Assembly (NCBI GenBank): GCA_951812825.1
Contig: OX638324.1
Location: forward strand, 1,983,141-2,047,140
Reading direction: 5' to 3'
DNA: 64,000 bases
Source of the DNA: an uncultured Dehalococcoidia bacterium
GTDB taxonomy: Bacteria; Chloroflexota; Dehalococcoidia; Lucifugimonadales; GCA-2712585
A program made the position numbers and the translations under genes. The notes below the pieces were generated by a model. It was not told the DNA's origin. It was given only the letters and a program-made list of their open reading frames with translations, and ran no database searches. Position 1 is the stretch's first letter. Each line of letters begins with the position of its first letter. Shown piece after piece: positions 6,897 through 15,891 of the stretch.

Positions 6897-8981
6897 TTAA
6901 GGGGTGGGGGTGTAGAGTTGGGTGGTGGGGTTGAAGGCGAGCCAGGCGAACCAGAAGAGGTCGACGTGGAGGAGGGGATCAAGTCGTTGACCGACCAGAG
7001 GGCCTTTGATGGCTTGGCCGAGAAGATTCCAGTTGCTTCCCGTCTGCTCGTCTGCAATCGCGCCATTGGTGTACTTGAAGGTGAGTTTTCGGCCGTCCAG
7101 GTGGGGTGAGAAGACTCCAGCAGCGCCCACCGACCTGTAGTCCGCTCCGGCGTCGGTATTCTTAAAGGGAGAGAAGGTTTCCGGCTCGTAGAAGACGACC
7201 ACGTCTGTCTCTCCAACGGTGTGGTTGACTACGCGCTTGTGAGCCAGGGTGTTGTAGTCAAAGGCGATGCTGACGTCGTCAACTGTTACGCCAACGACCC
7301 TTTCCGTGACGGGGAGGCTGATGCCGCCGGGGCCTTCCTCGTGGGGAGTTTTGGGTTCAATTTGGTCGAAGGCGGGGTAGAGGCCTTCTTCGTATGGTCT
7401 GCCAAAGCCGGTATTTTGCGAAAGAACCTTGCCGTTTGGGTAGGCATTCTTGAATTCCCTCCAGGGACCGATGGCCGTGGGCAGGAATTCCAATTGTTTG
7501 CCGGTGAGCTCTCCGACGATGGCATCTCCCGTGACCTGCTGCCACCAGGACTCAGTCTGCCTGTCCCACATTATGAGGTCCAGGTGGCGCAGGTAGCCGG
7601 TGGTGCCGAAATCGTAGACGGTGCCGTCCAGGGTCCTCAGGAGGGCGACGGCGGAGTTGCAGAGGGGGCAGTAGGTAACGGCCACAGGCGCATCCGCCAC
7701 AACGTCGTTGACTATCTCGTGCCAGATGAGGATCTGCAGCGGGTAGGCGCGGACGTCGCCGTTGAGTTCCAGGATTAGAACAGGTTCTTTGTCATTGAGC
7801 CAGGCGTCGGCTTCTGAAGCGGTCTCGAATCTGGGTTTATCCAGGGGTGGGATTTCGTCCCGTCCAGGGCCGCCGGGCCCTATTTCGTCATAGGGAACGG
7901 AATGAATTGAGAAGTCTGTATACCAGGGGTGAATGTCGTGGTTGGGGTCGATGCCCGCCTTGGCGAGGGCTCTGGGAAAGGCGGGGTCTCGCTCCACCGG
8001 TGGCGTATAAGCAGCTTCTACGGGAGGTTCGTGAGGGAGGCCGTGGGCGCTCAACCGGGTGACGGTATTATCGGTTCTGTTGACCGCCCACAGGTTGTCT
8101 CCATCGAAGGCCAGGGACCGGGGCTCGATGCCGGCGTGGTAGGCTCCCTGGGACAGGCCGTCCGGGGAAGTTCTGGATAGGTTTGTGCCGGTGACGTTGA
8201 AGTCGCTGAGGGCGTTGGCCACCCAGATGGAACCGGCGGCGTAGAGGATGTCGCTGGGGTTAGAGTCGGTGGGGAAGACGCCGAGCTGCCGGCCATTGGT
8301 GTCGAACTTTGTCATCGTGGAACCGGGGATGACGGGGAAACCGGTGTTGGTTGCCCAGATGTTTTCGCCATCGAAGGCAATTGCGCCGGGCTGGGAGACG
8401 GAAGTGGTGAGGAGGACGCGGCCATTGTCGTCGAGTTTCACCAGGGTATCGTTTCCGAGGTTGGCCACCCAGATATGCTTTCCGTCGTAGAGCATGTCTA
8501 CGGGCTTAACGCCCACTTCGTAGACGCCCTCGACTCCATCCGTGGGATGAATTCTGGTCACATCGCCGCTGATGGTGTTGGCCACCCATAGGAATTGTCC
8601 GTCGAACACGGCGGAGGTGAGAATGCCGCCAACTTCGATGCTGCTCAGAATTTCGCCGTCCGTGGAGAATCTGAGGACCTCGCCGATGGCCGTGGTCACC
8701 CAGAGGTCTTGTCCGTCGAAGGCTAGGGCTTGTGGGAGGGTGCCAGCGGGATATTCTCCCAGAGTCCGGCCGTCGAGGGCGAGTTTGGAAACGGTGTCTG
8801 AGCCCATGTTGGCCACCCAGACGTGTTGGCCGTCGTAGAGGATGTCCCTGGGAAGGCGGCCGACGGGGAAGGACTCGACAACGGTGGGAGAGGTGGGATC
8901 CTCCTGGGTACAGGCAGGAGCGGGCCACAAAACAAGGGCCGCGGCCAAGGGAAGAAGAAGGAGACTCAGCCGATACTTCAT
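6897..8981 (-). CDS. DUF3179 protein with N-terminal seven-bladed beta-propeller, exported
   Basis: A 694-residue protein. Residues 1-24 form a signal sequence ending in PAPAC, possibly a lipobox. Seven repeats of about 40 residues follow, each with a [IA]xFDGxxxWVxN-like core, as in NHL/YVTN seven-bladed propellers. The C-terminal half is a DUF3179 domain: the ILIWHEIVND segment, a YCPLCNSA Cys pair and the WQQVTGDAIVG region. DUF3179 has no firmly assigned reaction; the conserved Cys/His residues suggest metal binding. The gene is divergent from the amidohydrolase and convergent with the small membrane gene on its other side. It appears intact. Confidence 0.85.
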   Translation of the reverse strand: MKYRLSLLLLPLAAALVLWPAPACTQEDPTSPTVVESFPVGRLPRDILYDGQHVWVANMGSDTVSKLALDGRTLGEYPAGTLPQALAFDGQDLWVTTAIGEVLRFSTDGEILSSIEVGGILTSAVFDGQFLWVANTISGDVTRIHPTDGVEGVYEVGVKPVDMLYDGKHIWVANLGNDTLVKLDDNGRVLLTTSVSQPGAIAFDGENIWATNTGFPVIPGSTMTKFDTNGRQLGVFPTDSNPSDILYAAGSIWVANALSDFNVTGTNLSRTSPDGLSQGAYHAGIEPRSLAFDGDNLWAVNRTDNTVTRLSAHGLPHEPPVEAAYTPPVERDPAFPRALAKAGIDPNHDIHPWYTDFSIHSVPYDEIGPGGPGRDEIPPLDKPRFETASEADAWLNDKEPVLILELNGDVRAYPLQILIWHEIVNDVVADAPVAVTYCPLCNSAVALLRTLDGTVYDFGTTGYLRHLDLIMWDRQTESWWQQVTGDAIVGELTGKQLEFLPTAIGPWREFKNAYPNGKVLSQNTGFGRPYEEGLYPAFDQIEPKTPHEEGPGGISLPVTERVVGVTVDDVSIAFDYNTLAHKRVVNHTVGETDVVVFYEPETFSPFKNTDAGADYRSVGAAGVFSPHLDGRKLTFKYTNGAIADEQTGSNWNLLGQAIKGPLVGQRLDPLLHVDLFWFAWLAFNPTTQLYTPTP

Positions 8982-9048
8982 GGGATCTTTTCCGGCGCCG
9001 GTGGGGACGGGATTTGGCGGTGTGACCTGGAGACGCTATGGGGGAAGT

Positions 9049-9077
9049 TTGACGCTCATTCTTGCCCAATCTATAAT
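9049..9077 (+). promoter_or_regulatory. Promoter of the 9109 amidohydrolase
   Basis: TTGACG (9049-9054), a 17-base spacer and a perfect TATAAT (9072-9077) place transcription start near 9084, about 25 bases before the ATG at 9109. This also argues against translation starting further upstream. Confidence 0.8.
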
Positions 9078-9108
9078 TCCAGTCAAATCTACCAGGGAGG
9101 CGTCGCCA

Positions 9109-10263
9109 ATGATTAACGGTTTTAAGGTGATTGACGCAGATGCCCATATGCAGGAACCCCTTGACGTGTGGGACAAGTACGTGGAGCCGGAGTTTTACGA
9201 TCGCAGGCCCATCATCAAAGAGCATCGATACCGGTTGATGTTCGACTATGAAGACAGCGAGTTGTATCCGGCACAGCCCGAGGGGAAGGACCAGATGGGT
9301 CGATTGCGCCCGACGGAGATTCTGGAGAGGCAGCCTATCAAGTACGGCGAGGCCTACGAAGAGTGGTGGAGTCCGGAGAGCCGCCTGAGGGACATGGAGC
9401 GGTACGGATGGGACAGGATGGTGTGCATTCCGGGAACGGGGGCGCAGCCGCTGAAGCTGGAGGGCAAGGACCCAGCGTTGATGTGGGCGTTGACTCGCGC
9501 CTACCACAACTGGTCGCACGACTTCTGCGCCGCCGACCCGGACAAGCTGAAGATGGTGGCGACGGTGCCGCCTTACGACATGGAGAACACGCTGATTGAG
9601 TTTCGCAGGGCCGTGGAGGAGCTGGGGGCGGTGACGGTGATGATGCCCAAGCCGAAGGACGGCGTATTCTGGCACCACGACGAGTTCACGCCCTTCTGGG
9701 AGCTGGCGGTGGAGCTGGACGTTCCGATCTCCTTCCACGGGGTGCAGAGCGGTTCGCCGCACACGGGGATGCGCTACCATGGCGTACCCGGTACGCTGAT
9801 TGCGCTTGAGCATGCCATTGGATTTCCCTTTGAGAATATGATTTCTCTGGGCCACCTGATTTACACGGGCGTGCTGGAGAGGTATCCGATGCTTCGGGTG
9901 TCGATGCTGGAGGGGAACGCCGGTTGGGTGCCCTTCTGGCTGGGACGGTTGAACGACCACGCCGAGGGGCGGCAGGCGGTGTTCGTAGCGCCGAGCGAGA
10001 ATCCGATGACGATGCCGCCGAGCGAATACTTCAAGCGGCAGGTGTTCGTGGCGTGCGACGGGGACGAGTTCGGCCTGCCGGGGGTTGTGAGCCTGGTTGG
10101 GGCGGACAATCTGTTGTGGAACACGGACTATCCGCACCCGGACGCACCGGACCCGGACAGGGCACTGCCCGATTTTCTGAATCAGCCGATTCCGGAGGAG
10201 AGCAAGCGGAAGATTCTGTGGGACAATCCGGCGCGGTTGTACGGTGAGAGGGTGGCTGCCTAG
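9109..10263 (+). CDS. Amidohydrolase-2 family metal-dependent hydrolase
   Basis: A 384-residue TIM-barrel hydrolase of the amidohydrolase 2 (PF04909-type) family, cytosolic. The N-terminal metal motif is IDADAHM, a barrel His is in ISFHGVQSG, and the C-terminal metal Asp is in NTDYPHPDAP. I chose ATG at 9109 because GGGAGG lies just upstream and a strong promoter ends at 9077; the frame stays open upstream to 8842 but that region is low-quality coding. It resembles the enzyme at 42949: both start with NGFKVIDADAH and share the NTDYPHPDAP block. Family members include decarboxylases and hydrolases of aromatic or beta-keto acids; the substrate here is unknown. Confidence 0.88.
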   Translation: MINGFKVIDADAHMQEPLDVWDKYVEPEFYDRRPIIKEHRYRLMFDYEDSELYPAQPEGKDQMGRLRPTEILERQPIKYGEAYEEWWSPESRLRDMERYGWDRMVCIPGTGAQPLKLEGKDPALMWALTRAYHNWSHDFCAADPDKLKMVATVPPYDMENTLIEFRRAVEELGAVTVMMPKPKDGVFWHHDEFTPFWELAVELDVPISFHGVQSGSPHTGMRYHGVPGTLIALEHAIGFPFENMISLGHLIYTGVLERYPMLRVSMLEGNAGWVPFWLGRLNDHAEGRQAVFVAPSENPMTMPPSEYFKRQVFVACDGDEFGLPGVVSLVGADNLLWNTDYPHPDAPDPDRALPDFLNQPIPEESKRKILWDNPARLYGERVAA

Positions 10264-10295
10264 AAACCGTTCCGGTTTATCTTTGCAGTTGGAGG

Positions 10296-10328
10296 AGGAT
10301 CCTCGCTTAGGCGGGGATCCTTCGCTTT
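10296..10328 (+). terminator. Hairpin terminator after the amidohydrolase
   Basis: An 11-base stem (AGGATCCTCGC with GCGGGGATCCT, one G-U pair) with the loop TTAG, followed by TCGCTTTT, 32 bases after the stop codon. The stem also resembles the hairpin repeats elsewhere in the window, so it may be a repeat used as a terminator. Confidence 0.6.
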
Positions 10329-10371
10329 TGGGGGTGTGGGTATATGGCTGAGAGAGGGCATTGAGGGGAGC

Positions 10372-10404
10372 GGGGACCACAAGGGTAGTCCCTACGGAAG
10401 AGGG
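10372..10404. repeat. Dispersed repeat, ACCACAAGGG...GTCCCTA family, copy 1
   Basis: The string ACCACAAGGG, a short variable centre, GTCCCTA and a purine tail ending in GAGGG recur at 22388-22423. The AAGGG/CCCTA arms can pair weakly. Confidence 0.5.
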
Positions 10405-10670
10405 CCGGTTGTTGTTGTAAGGTTTATTCGTTTTTGGGCATTCGTTATTTTCTGTGGTGGAAACGAAGGGTATTTTCCTTCGTAATCGGGGATTCGTAAA
10501 TTGCTGTGGTGAAAACGAATGGGGCATTAACAGTAGGGGTAGGGACGCTGGATGGCCATGGGTTCGATAAGGCGATGGATAGGGCGGAGGAGGAGTTCAG
10601 TGGAGCCTCCGGTGGCCTTATGATTCCGTCTATATGTTCCATACGAAGGATATTAGCATGGGGCGCGGGT

Positions 10671-10700
10671 TTGTGGCAAGGGAAAGTTGTCACTTTGGGG
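10671..10700. repeat. Palindromic 30-base motif, copy 2
   Basis: Identical to 4336-4365 except for one central base. The core GTGGCAA-N7-TTGTCAC is at 10673-10693. This copy lies about 200 bases upstream of the FmdB-like gene and immediately before an AGATTC-type repeat. Confidence 0.6.
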
Positions 10701-10703
10701 AAG

Positions 10704-10742
10704 GCGAGATTCTTCGTTGCGGGGTCTCCTAAGAATGACATG
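10704..10742. repeat. Dispersed repeat, GAGATTCTTCG...AGAATGACA family, copy 1
   Basis: GCGAGATTCTTCG, a variable centre and AAGAATGACATG. AGATTCTT and AAGAATGA can pair. Related copies are at 44213-44257 and 49685-49713. Confidence 0.55.
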
Positions 10743-10790
10743 TGGGTGGAGGGGAAGGCGATGCCAGCTGGGTAGGGTGTGGGTAGGGTA

Positions 10791-10816
10791 TCGGTTCCTG
10801 CCTTAGCAGGAACCGA
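10791..10816. repeat. GTTCCTGC hairpin repeat, copy 1
   Basis: Perfect 11-base arms (TCGGTTCCTGC and GCAGGAACCGA) with the loop CTTA. Related GTTCCTGC/GCAGGAAC hairpins are at 15821, 17796, 44159 and 49653. Confidence 0.65.
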
Positions 10817-10829
10817 AGGGGTGGTGGTC

Positions 10830-10859
10830 TTGACGCGAAAAATGCGGCTGTGCTACAAG
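10830..10859 (+). promoter_or_regulatory. Promoter of the FmdB-like gene
   Basis: TTGACG (10830-10835) is followed after 18 bases by TACAAG (10854-10859), preceded by an extended -10 TG. The start codon at 10893 is about 35 bases downstream. Confidence 0.5.
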
Positions 10860-10892
10860 TTTAGTACAACAAAGTGGATTTGGAAGGTCGTC

Positions 10893-11231
10893 ATGCCTCT
10901 GATTGAATACGGCTGTTACGATTGCAAGAAAATCAGCGAGTCGCTGATTCGGGACAGGTACAACATCCCTGAGTCGGCGCGGTGCGAGCACTGCAAGGGC
11001 GAGAATACGGTGCGCCTGATATCTCGCGTGAACTATAAGATGCAGAAGAAGGCGAAGTACGATGACGAATTTCTCGGGAAGGCGATGCCGGCGATGATGA
11101 AGAAGAAGGAGACGGCGGAGTACTTTGCCGAGGGGCCCGGCGGTTCCGACGAGTCGAAGATGTTTGAGATGGGGGAGCAGATAGGGGAGCGGATCGACCG
11201 GATGATAGAGTCGAGTTTCCCGAAGAAGTAG
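10893..11231 (+). CDS. FmdB-family zinc-ribbon protein
   Basis: A 112-residue protein. The N-terminal MPLIEYGCYDCKK and the following CEHCKGE give two CxxC knuckles, as in the FmdB/CxxC_CXXC_SSSS regulatory family. The C-terminal half is charged and Met/Lys-rich with no recognised fold. I start at ATG 10893 because family members begin with MP.YEY.C and because GGAAGG precedes it; the frame is open upstream into repeat sequence. FmdB proteins are proposed regulators or metal-binding adaptors; no partner is evident here. It is convergent with the ABC permease, ten bases away. Confidence 0.8.
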   Translation: MPLIEYGCYDCKKISESLIRDRYNIPESARCEHCKGENTVRLISRVNYKMQKKAKYDDEFLGKAMPAMMKKKETAEYFAEGPGGSDESKMFEMGEQIGERIDRMIESSFPKK

Positions 11232-11240
11232 GGGAGGGGG

Positions 11241-14200
11241 TTATTCGTAGCGGAGGGCTTCTGCGGGGTGGATGCGGCCGGCTTGGCGGGCGGGCAGGTA
11301 GGTTGTGATCATGGCGAATATGTAGGCGATGGCTATGATGATGCCTATTTGCAGCCAGGGCATGGAGAATTTAAGGCCTGGAATCTGGTCCTGGAAGCCC
11401 TCCACCAGGTTGAAGGATAGGATAGCCCCAAGGGCCACCCCAATGCCCACACCAAGCAGGGAGACGAAGGATGCTTCCACCAGGAAGCTAAGCTGGATCA
11501 TTCCCTGGCGGTAGCCGAGGGCGCGGAGCATCCCGATGTGCTGCCGGCGTTCCACCACTGCCCGCAGGCTGATGACACCGAGGGCGGCGACGCCGACTAT
11601 TAGGCCCATTCCCATGAAGCCGACGAGCAGGTTGTTGAAGGCGTTGTTTACCGCAACCTCTTCGTCGATGACCTCTTTGAGGGTCACGGTTTCCGCTCCG
11701 TGCTCCAGGAAGGAGGACTCCAAAGTTCTGGAGGTTTGCTTTACGTCCACTTCCGGAGCTGTCCTGAACCGGTAGGTGGTGACAGGCACGGGGAAGGGAA
11801 GGGCTTCGTCCACGCTTTGCTTGTTGACAATCATGCTTGCTTCGCTGTCCGCGACAAGATTCAGGACGCCGATGACGGTGTAGTTGACCTGGGTGTTGGT
11901 CTGGGTTTCGAGGACCTGGACGTCAATGGGGGAGATGGTTTCGTCTTCAATGGACACGCCTTCAAGTCTGAAGGAGGAGGAGGAGGCGCCGAATTCCTCC
12001 TGACCGCTGTCCCCAACGGCAAAATATCGCACCACGGCGAGGTTGGGATTGTCACGGAGGGCCTGCCAGACATCCTCTTCGGTTGGGCCGTAGCCTTCAG
12101 CGATGAGATGCAGGTCGTACTCGGTGGCGTCGAGGTAGGCCGCATCGACCGCCTGAATGGAGAAGTTCTTCCAGCGGGGGCTGTCGGCGTCTGCCTGTCG
12201 CGCGGCCACCGGGGCGGTGACGAACCCGCCGACGGCGTCGAAGGTGGAGGGGGGAAGCTGGGTCACGTCGGCCAGGGAGCTTTCGATATCGTGGATGGGG
12301 TTGCTGGGATTCACCTGCATCTCCACGTCCCAGTGCCCGGTTACGGAGTCCGTGTCGGCGAGGGTGTTGCCGAAGGCGTCGGTGAGGACGGACATGACGA
12401 TGAGGGTGAAGATTACCAGGCCGAACATTGCGAGGGTCAGGCCGGTACGGAATTTGGCGCTCATGGGATAGGCAACGGCGATGACGAGGACGGGGCGAAG
12501 CTTGCCAATGCCGGAGGTGAGGAAGGTGAGCGCTTTTAGAAGCAGATCGGCGTTATACATAAGGGACCAGACGGCGGCGGCGACCATGGCGACGCCTGAA
12601 ACGAAGAACATTTCGATATCGGAATCCAGAGTGCCAATGACGGGTTCCAAGGTGTCGAAAGGAAGCACCCACCATGCCAGGTTGAGGATGCCGATGAACG
12701 TGAAGGCCAGCCTATCTATGAATTCCGGGCGCAGGTTTCCGCTATTGCTCCAGCCGGTAAGAAACATTGCCGCGCCGATGGCGATGAGGACTGGGCCGAT
12801 CAGGACATCAGTTAATGAGCCGATGGCGATGCCGTAGATGAGGAGGACACCGCCGCCTGTCAGAGTCAGGAGTCCGGGCAGCGTTGCCAGGGACGACCAC
12901 CGGAAGATTGCGTGACGGAGCAAAAGTCCAGCGCCGATGATGACAAAGGTTGCGCCGATTACGAAGGGAGCGGCCTGATTCCAGGGGCCGGCTCCGCCAA
13001 GGATGAGAAGCATTCCCAGGATAATAGTGAGCCAGCCACGCAGGACGTAGGGCCAGGCGAATCTGACCAGGGCCACGGCTACGTCTGCCAACCAGGGGAG
13101 GATGAGCAGCCAGATAGCAGCGCCGGCGAGGTATCGCAGGGTGCCAAGGAACCTTCCGCCGAGCAGGTCTTTTATGGCGGCGAACAAGAAGAGGATGGGG
13201 CGGACGGCGGCCTTGACGACACCCAGAAGCCGTTCGGAGAGGGTACCTTCGCTGGTGGCGGTGACGGTTTCCGGCAGGCCTCTGACAGCCTCCACGATGT
13301 TCATGCGGCTGACGCGATAGGCGGAAACGGCGACGGTGGCGAAGGTGATAATCATGCCGAGGCAGTAGGCCACGATGGCGCTTCGAAGCTCGAAGGTGAA
13401 GGCGAATTCGAACTCGTCGCTGGTTCCGCCGAGAATCTGATTGGTGGCGGCAACTATCAGGTATCCGACCCCGAGGCCGACGGTGACGCCCAAGGCCGCA
13501 GACACGAGGTTATAGGCGGTGCCTTCGAAGATAAACATCTGGACCAGGTGACTGCGCTTTGCGCCGACGGCGCGGGCCATGCCCATCTCCGTTCGCCGAG
13601 CGGCGGCGAGCATGACAAAAATGAGGAATACGAGAAGGACTCCCACGCCGACGGAGAAGAGGCCAAGGAGGATGAACAGGGCGGTTACGCCGCTGGCGGC
13701 CTGGTCGGAGAGGTCCAGGAAGAAGCGCTTGGCCTCGAAGACGTTCATTTCCGACAGGTTGCGGAAGAGGGTGTCGGCTTCATCTTCGGCTTGGGTGAGG
13801 CCGCCGTCTGCGAGGGCGTCCATGACCCCACTGCGGACGTCTTCGTCGGAAATGACTCGAATGAGCTCGTTGGAGACTTCAGGGCGGACAAGCTCCTGGC
13901 GTAGGATGCCCAATTCTTCCTTTTGATCCCCGGTTAGACCGGCTTCCTGACCTTCTATGAGGGTCAGGATTTCCGGCGTGCTCAGGAGGAGCTTGAGTTC
14001 TTCAACTACCTGAGGGTCTGCGAAGTGGATGCGGAGCGTGGTAGCAACGTCGTGAGAAAGGTCTACGCCGCTTACATTGCCGCCTCGGTTGGAGATGGCA
14101 ATGGTGTTTATACGGCCTTCTTTGCCGTAGATACTCTGGGCGGCTCCAAGGGGCATCAGGATGGTGGGGTTTACGCCGGCGAGTCCGCCGTTTTGCACAA

Positions 14201-14858
14201 CGCCTTCCACACGGAGGTCTACGAACCCTTCCTGAAGGAACAGGCGCAGGGTGTCGCCGACTTGGGCGTCGAGATCGTCTACGGTCTCCTCGTTTACCAG
14301 CACGCCGCCCGGCGGCAGGCTGTCAAGGGGGTAGGCCTGGCCGGAGAGGAGGGTGAACTGGCCGAAGCCTTGAAGGGTGTCAGGGTCGGGCGCGACGATG
14401 CGGGCCTGACCCTCGGAGAGGGATGCGCGGAGGTTCAGCGTGGGGGCTGTTTCGGAAATATAGGGAGTCATGCCGTCGATGTCGTCGAAGCCGGCGAGCT
14501 CCTGTTGGAGCCGGTCGAACCGGCTACTGTCTATGTAGGCGGAGCGGAAGTCTTCGGCGCCGCGAGCGGGGGTGAGGATTTCGTCGACGGTGCCGAGGCC
14601 CTCCACGCTGGCGTTGCGGATGGATGAGCTTATGGTGTCGCCGGTGGCGAAGGAGGCGGTAATGATGACGGCGCTGAGCATGGAGCCGACGACGATGAGG
14701 ACGGTCTGGGCGGGACGGCGGGGGATGTTACGGAGGCCAAGCCTGAGCATTATGCGGTGACGCCAGGCAAGGAAGCCCACGACGGCCATGATGCCAAGGA
14801 AGATGGCCAACAGGATGGCCATCAATAGGGTCATGGAGAGGCCGAAGAGTTCTTGCAC
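11241..14858 (-). CDS. ABC transporter permease with two FtsX domains (MacB/LolC-like)
   Basis: A 1205-residue membrane protein. An N-terminal helix and a MacB-like periplasmic domain (from about residue 50, GNIPRRPAQT-type entry) are followed by a first FtsX block at about 395-490. A central group of hydrophobic segments spans about 580-790. A second extracytoplasmic domain follows, and a second FtsX block lies at about 1090-1200, ending in YLPARQAGRIHPAEALRYE. This is the permease of a type VII-like ABC system that uses ATP-driven mechanical motion on lipoproteins, peptides or lipids. It follows the ATPase gene after six bases on the same strand. The central hydrophobic insert is unusual for the family. 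The substrate cannot be read from the sequence. Confidence 0.88.
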   Translation of the reverse strand: MQELFGLSMTLLMAILLAIFLGIMAVVGFLAWRHRIMLRLGLRNIPRRPAQTVLIVVGSMLSAVIITASFATGDTISSSIRNASVEGLGTVDEILTPARGAEDFRSAYIDSSRFDRLQQELAGFDDIDGMTPYISETAPTLNLRASLSEGQARIVAPDPDTLQGFGQFTLLSGQAYPLDSLPPGGVLVNEETVDDLDAQVGDTLRLFLQEGFVDLRVEGVVQNGGLAGVNPTILMPLGAAQSIYGKEGRINTIAISNRGGNVSGVDLSHDVATTLRIHFADPQVVEELKLLLSTPEILTLIEGQEAGLTGDQKEELGILRQELVRPEVSNELIRVISDEDVRSGVMDALADGGLTQAEDEADTLFRNLSEMNVFEAKRFFLDLSDQAASGVTALFILLGLFSVGVGVLLVFLIFVMLAAARRTEMGMARAVGAKRSHLVQMFIFEGTAYNLVSAALGVTVGLGVGYLIVAATNQILGGTSDEFEFAFTFELRSAIVAYCLGMIITFATVAVSAYRVSRMNIVEAVRGLPETVTATSEGTLSERLLGVVKAAVRPILFLFAAIKDLLGGRFLGTLRYLAGAAIWLLILPWLADVAVALVRFAWPYVLRGWLTIILGMLLILGGAGPWNQAAPFVIGATFVIIGAGLLLRHAIFRWSSLATLPGLLTLTGGGVLLIYGIAIGSLTDVLIGPVLIAIGAAMFLTGWSNSGNLRPEFIDRLAFTFIGILNLAWWVLPFDTLEPVIGTLDSDIEMFFVSGVAMVAAAVWSLMYNADLLLKALTFLTSGIGKLRPVLVIAVAYPMSAKFRTGLTLAMFGLVIFTLIVMSVLTDAFGNTLADTDSVTGHWDVEMQVNPSNPIHDIESSLADVTQLPPSTFDAVGGFVTAPVAARQADADSPRWKNFSIQAVDAAYLDATEYDLHLIAEGYGPTEEDVWQALRDNPNLAVVRYFAVGDSGQEEFGASSSSFRLEGVSIEDETISPIDVQVLETQTNTQVNYTVIGVLNLVADSEASMIVNKQSVDEALPFPVPVTTYRFRTAPEVDVKQTSRTLESSFLEHGAETVTLKEVIDEEVAVNNAFNNLLVGFMGMGLIVGVAALGVISLRAVVERRQHIGMLRALGYRQGMIQLSFLVEASFVSLLGVGIGVALGAILSFNLVEGFQDQIPGLKFSMPWLQIGIIIAIAYIFAMITTYLPARQAGRIHPAEALRYE

Positions 14859-14864
14859 TTGGCT

Positions 14865-15590
14865 CTATGGCCTCATGGGTCCGGTTCTACGAACTGATCC
14901 CAAGCCGTCGTCAACGACCTGACCGTCCCTCATTCGCACGATGCGGTGGGCCATTTCGCCCACCTCCTGGGAGTGGGTGACGAGGACGAAGGTCTGGCTG
15001 TTCTCCCGGTTCAGGGAGAGGAGCAGGTCCATGATATCCTGGGTGCTCTCGCTGTCCAGGTCGCCGGTTGGCTCGTCGGCCCAGATGATTGCGGGATCGT
15101 TGACCAGGGCGCGGGCGATGGTGACGCGCTGGCGCTGGCCGCCGGAAAGTTCGGCGGGGAGATGCTGGGCCCAATCGGCGAGGCCCACCTGGGCGAGCAT
15201 CTCGAGGGAACGCTGACGGGCTTCCTGGCTGCCGACCCCGGATACGAGGAGGGGCATCTCCACGTTTTCCACGGAGGTCAGGACGGGTAGCAGGTTGTAA
15301 AGCTGGAAGATGAAGCCCATGCGTTGGGCGCGGTAGTCGCTCCGCTCGTCGTCGGGCAGCTGATGAAGCTGCATACTTTCGACGAATATTTCGCCGGAGT
15401 CGGTGGAGTCGAGGCCCGAGAGACAGTTTAGCAGGGTGGTCTTGCCGCAGCCGCTGGGCCCCATGATGGCGACCATTTCGCCCTTTTGGACGTGGAGGTC
15501 GATTCCACGCAGGGCCTGCACGTGGACGCGACCGGTGGTGTAGGTCTTGAATACCTGGTTGGCGGAGATAATGTAGTCGTTGCCGTTCAT
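14865..15590 (-). CDS. ABC transporter ATP-binding protein (LolD/MacB type)
   Basis: A 241-residue nucleotide-binding subunit. Walker A is GPSGCGKTT (near residue 44), the signature is [15 protein letters not shown], Walker B is [13 protein letters not shown], and the switch His is in LVTHSQEV. The DEPTGDLD form is characteristic of LolD/MacB/FtsE ATPases. It energises the adjacent two-FtsX permease, whose gene begins six bases after this stop codon. The ATG start is at 15590. No periplasmic adaptor (MacA-like) gene is present beside it, so the system may be a two-component exporter or lipoprotein mover. Confidence 0.92.
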   Translation of the reverse strand: MNGNDYIISANQVFKTYTTGRVHVQALRGIDLHVQKGEMVAIMGPSGCGKTTLLNCLSGLDSTDSGEIFVESMQLHQLPDDERSDYRAQRMGFIFQLYNLLPVLTSVENVEMPLLVSGVGSQEARQRSLEMLAQVGLADWAQHLPAELSGGQRQRVTIARALVNDPAIIWADEPTGDLDSESTQDIMDLLLSLNRENSQTFVLVTHSQEVGEMAHRIVRMRDGQVVDDGLGSVRRTGPMRP

Positions 15591-15891
15591 TGGTGAGTCA
15601 TCCTATTTGGGGTTCAGAGGCGGGCAATTTTCGCGGGACGATATTATCATAATGTGACAGTGCTGGCTATGCCATAAGCAATCCTGAACTATACACTCAG
15701 AGCAGTTTATTGGGCCGGTTCTATTAGGCGTGATTGTGTTTCGGTTTCAGGATATCGTATAGGCTAGGGGTGAATAATGGGGATTCAGGCAGTTGACCGC
15801 CATCCCTGCCCAACCGCAGGCTCCTGCTATCGCAGGAGTGACGAAAAGAGAGAAAAGACGTGTTAAACTCGGGCGGCTGGAGGGTTTGACC
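15591..15891. other. Non-coding interval with hairpin repeat
   Basis: About 300 bases between the divergent ABC ATPase and the PaREP1-like gene. A GTTCCTGC-family hairpin (15821-15838) is the only structured element I see; an AT-rich stretch near 15640-15655 may hold the ABC operon promoter. Confidence 0.45.
15821..15838. repeat. CTCCTGC hairpin repeat, copy 2
   Basis: CTCCTGC, loop TATC, GCAGGAG, followed by TGACGAAAA. Same class as 10791-10816. Confidence 0.6.

Larger units (their letters stand above)
10264..10892. other. Repeat-rich non-coding interval
   Basis: About 630 bases without a convincing gene. It contains a terminator (10296-10328), a direct-repeat fragment (10372-10404), the second copy of the 30-base palindromic motif (10671-10700), an AGATTC...GAATGACA repeat (10704-10742), a perfect hairpin (10791-10816) and a promoter (10830-10859). 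Confidence 0.65.

Noticed and set aside
8842-9108. Possible 89-residue N-terminal extension of the 9109 amidohydrolase
   Set aside because: A strong promoter ends at 9077 inside it, the residues do not match the family, and 9109 has a good ribosome site.
8506-10527. A 673-codon open frame on the minus strand
   Set aside because: It overlaps the amidohydrolase and the DUF3179 gene antisense or out of frame, and its product is Arg/Pro/His-rich with no domain; it is a shadow of high-GC coding sequence.
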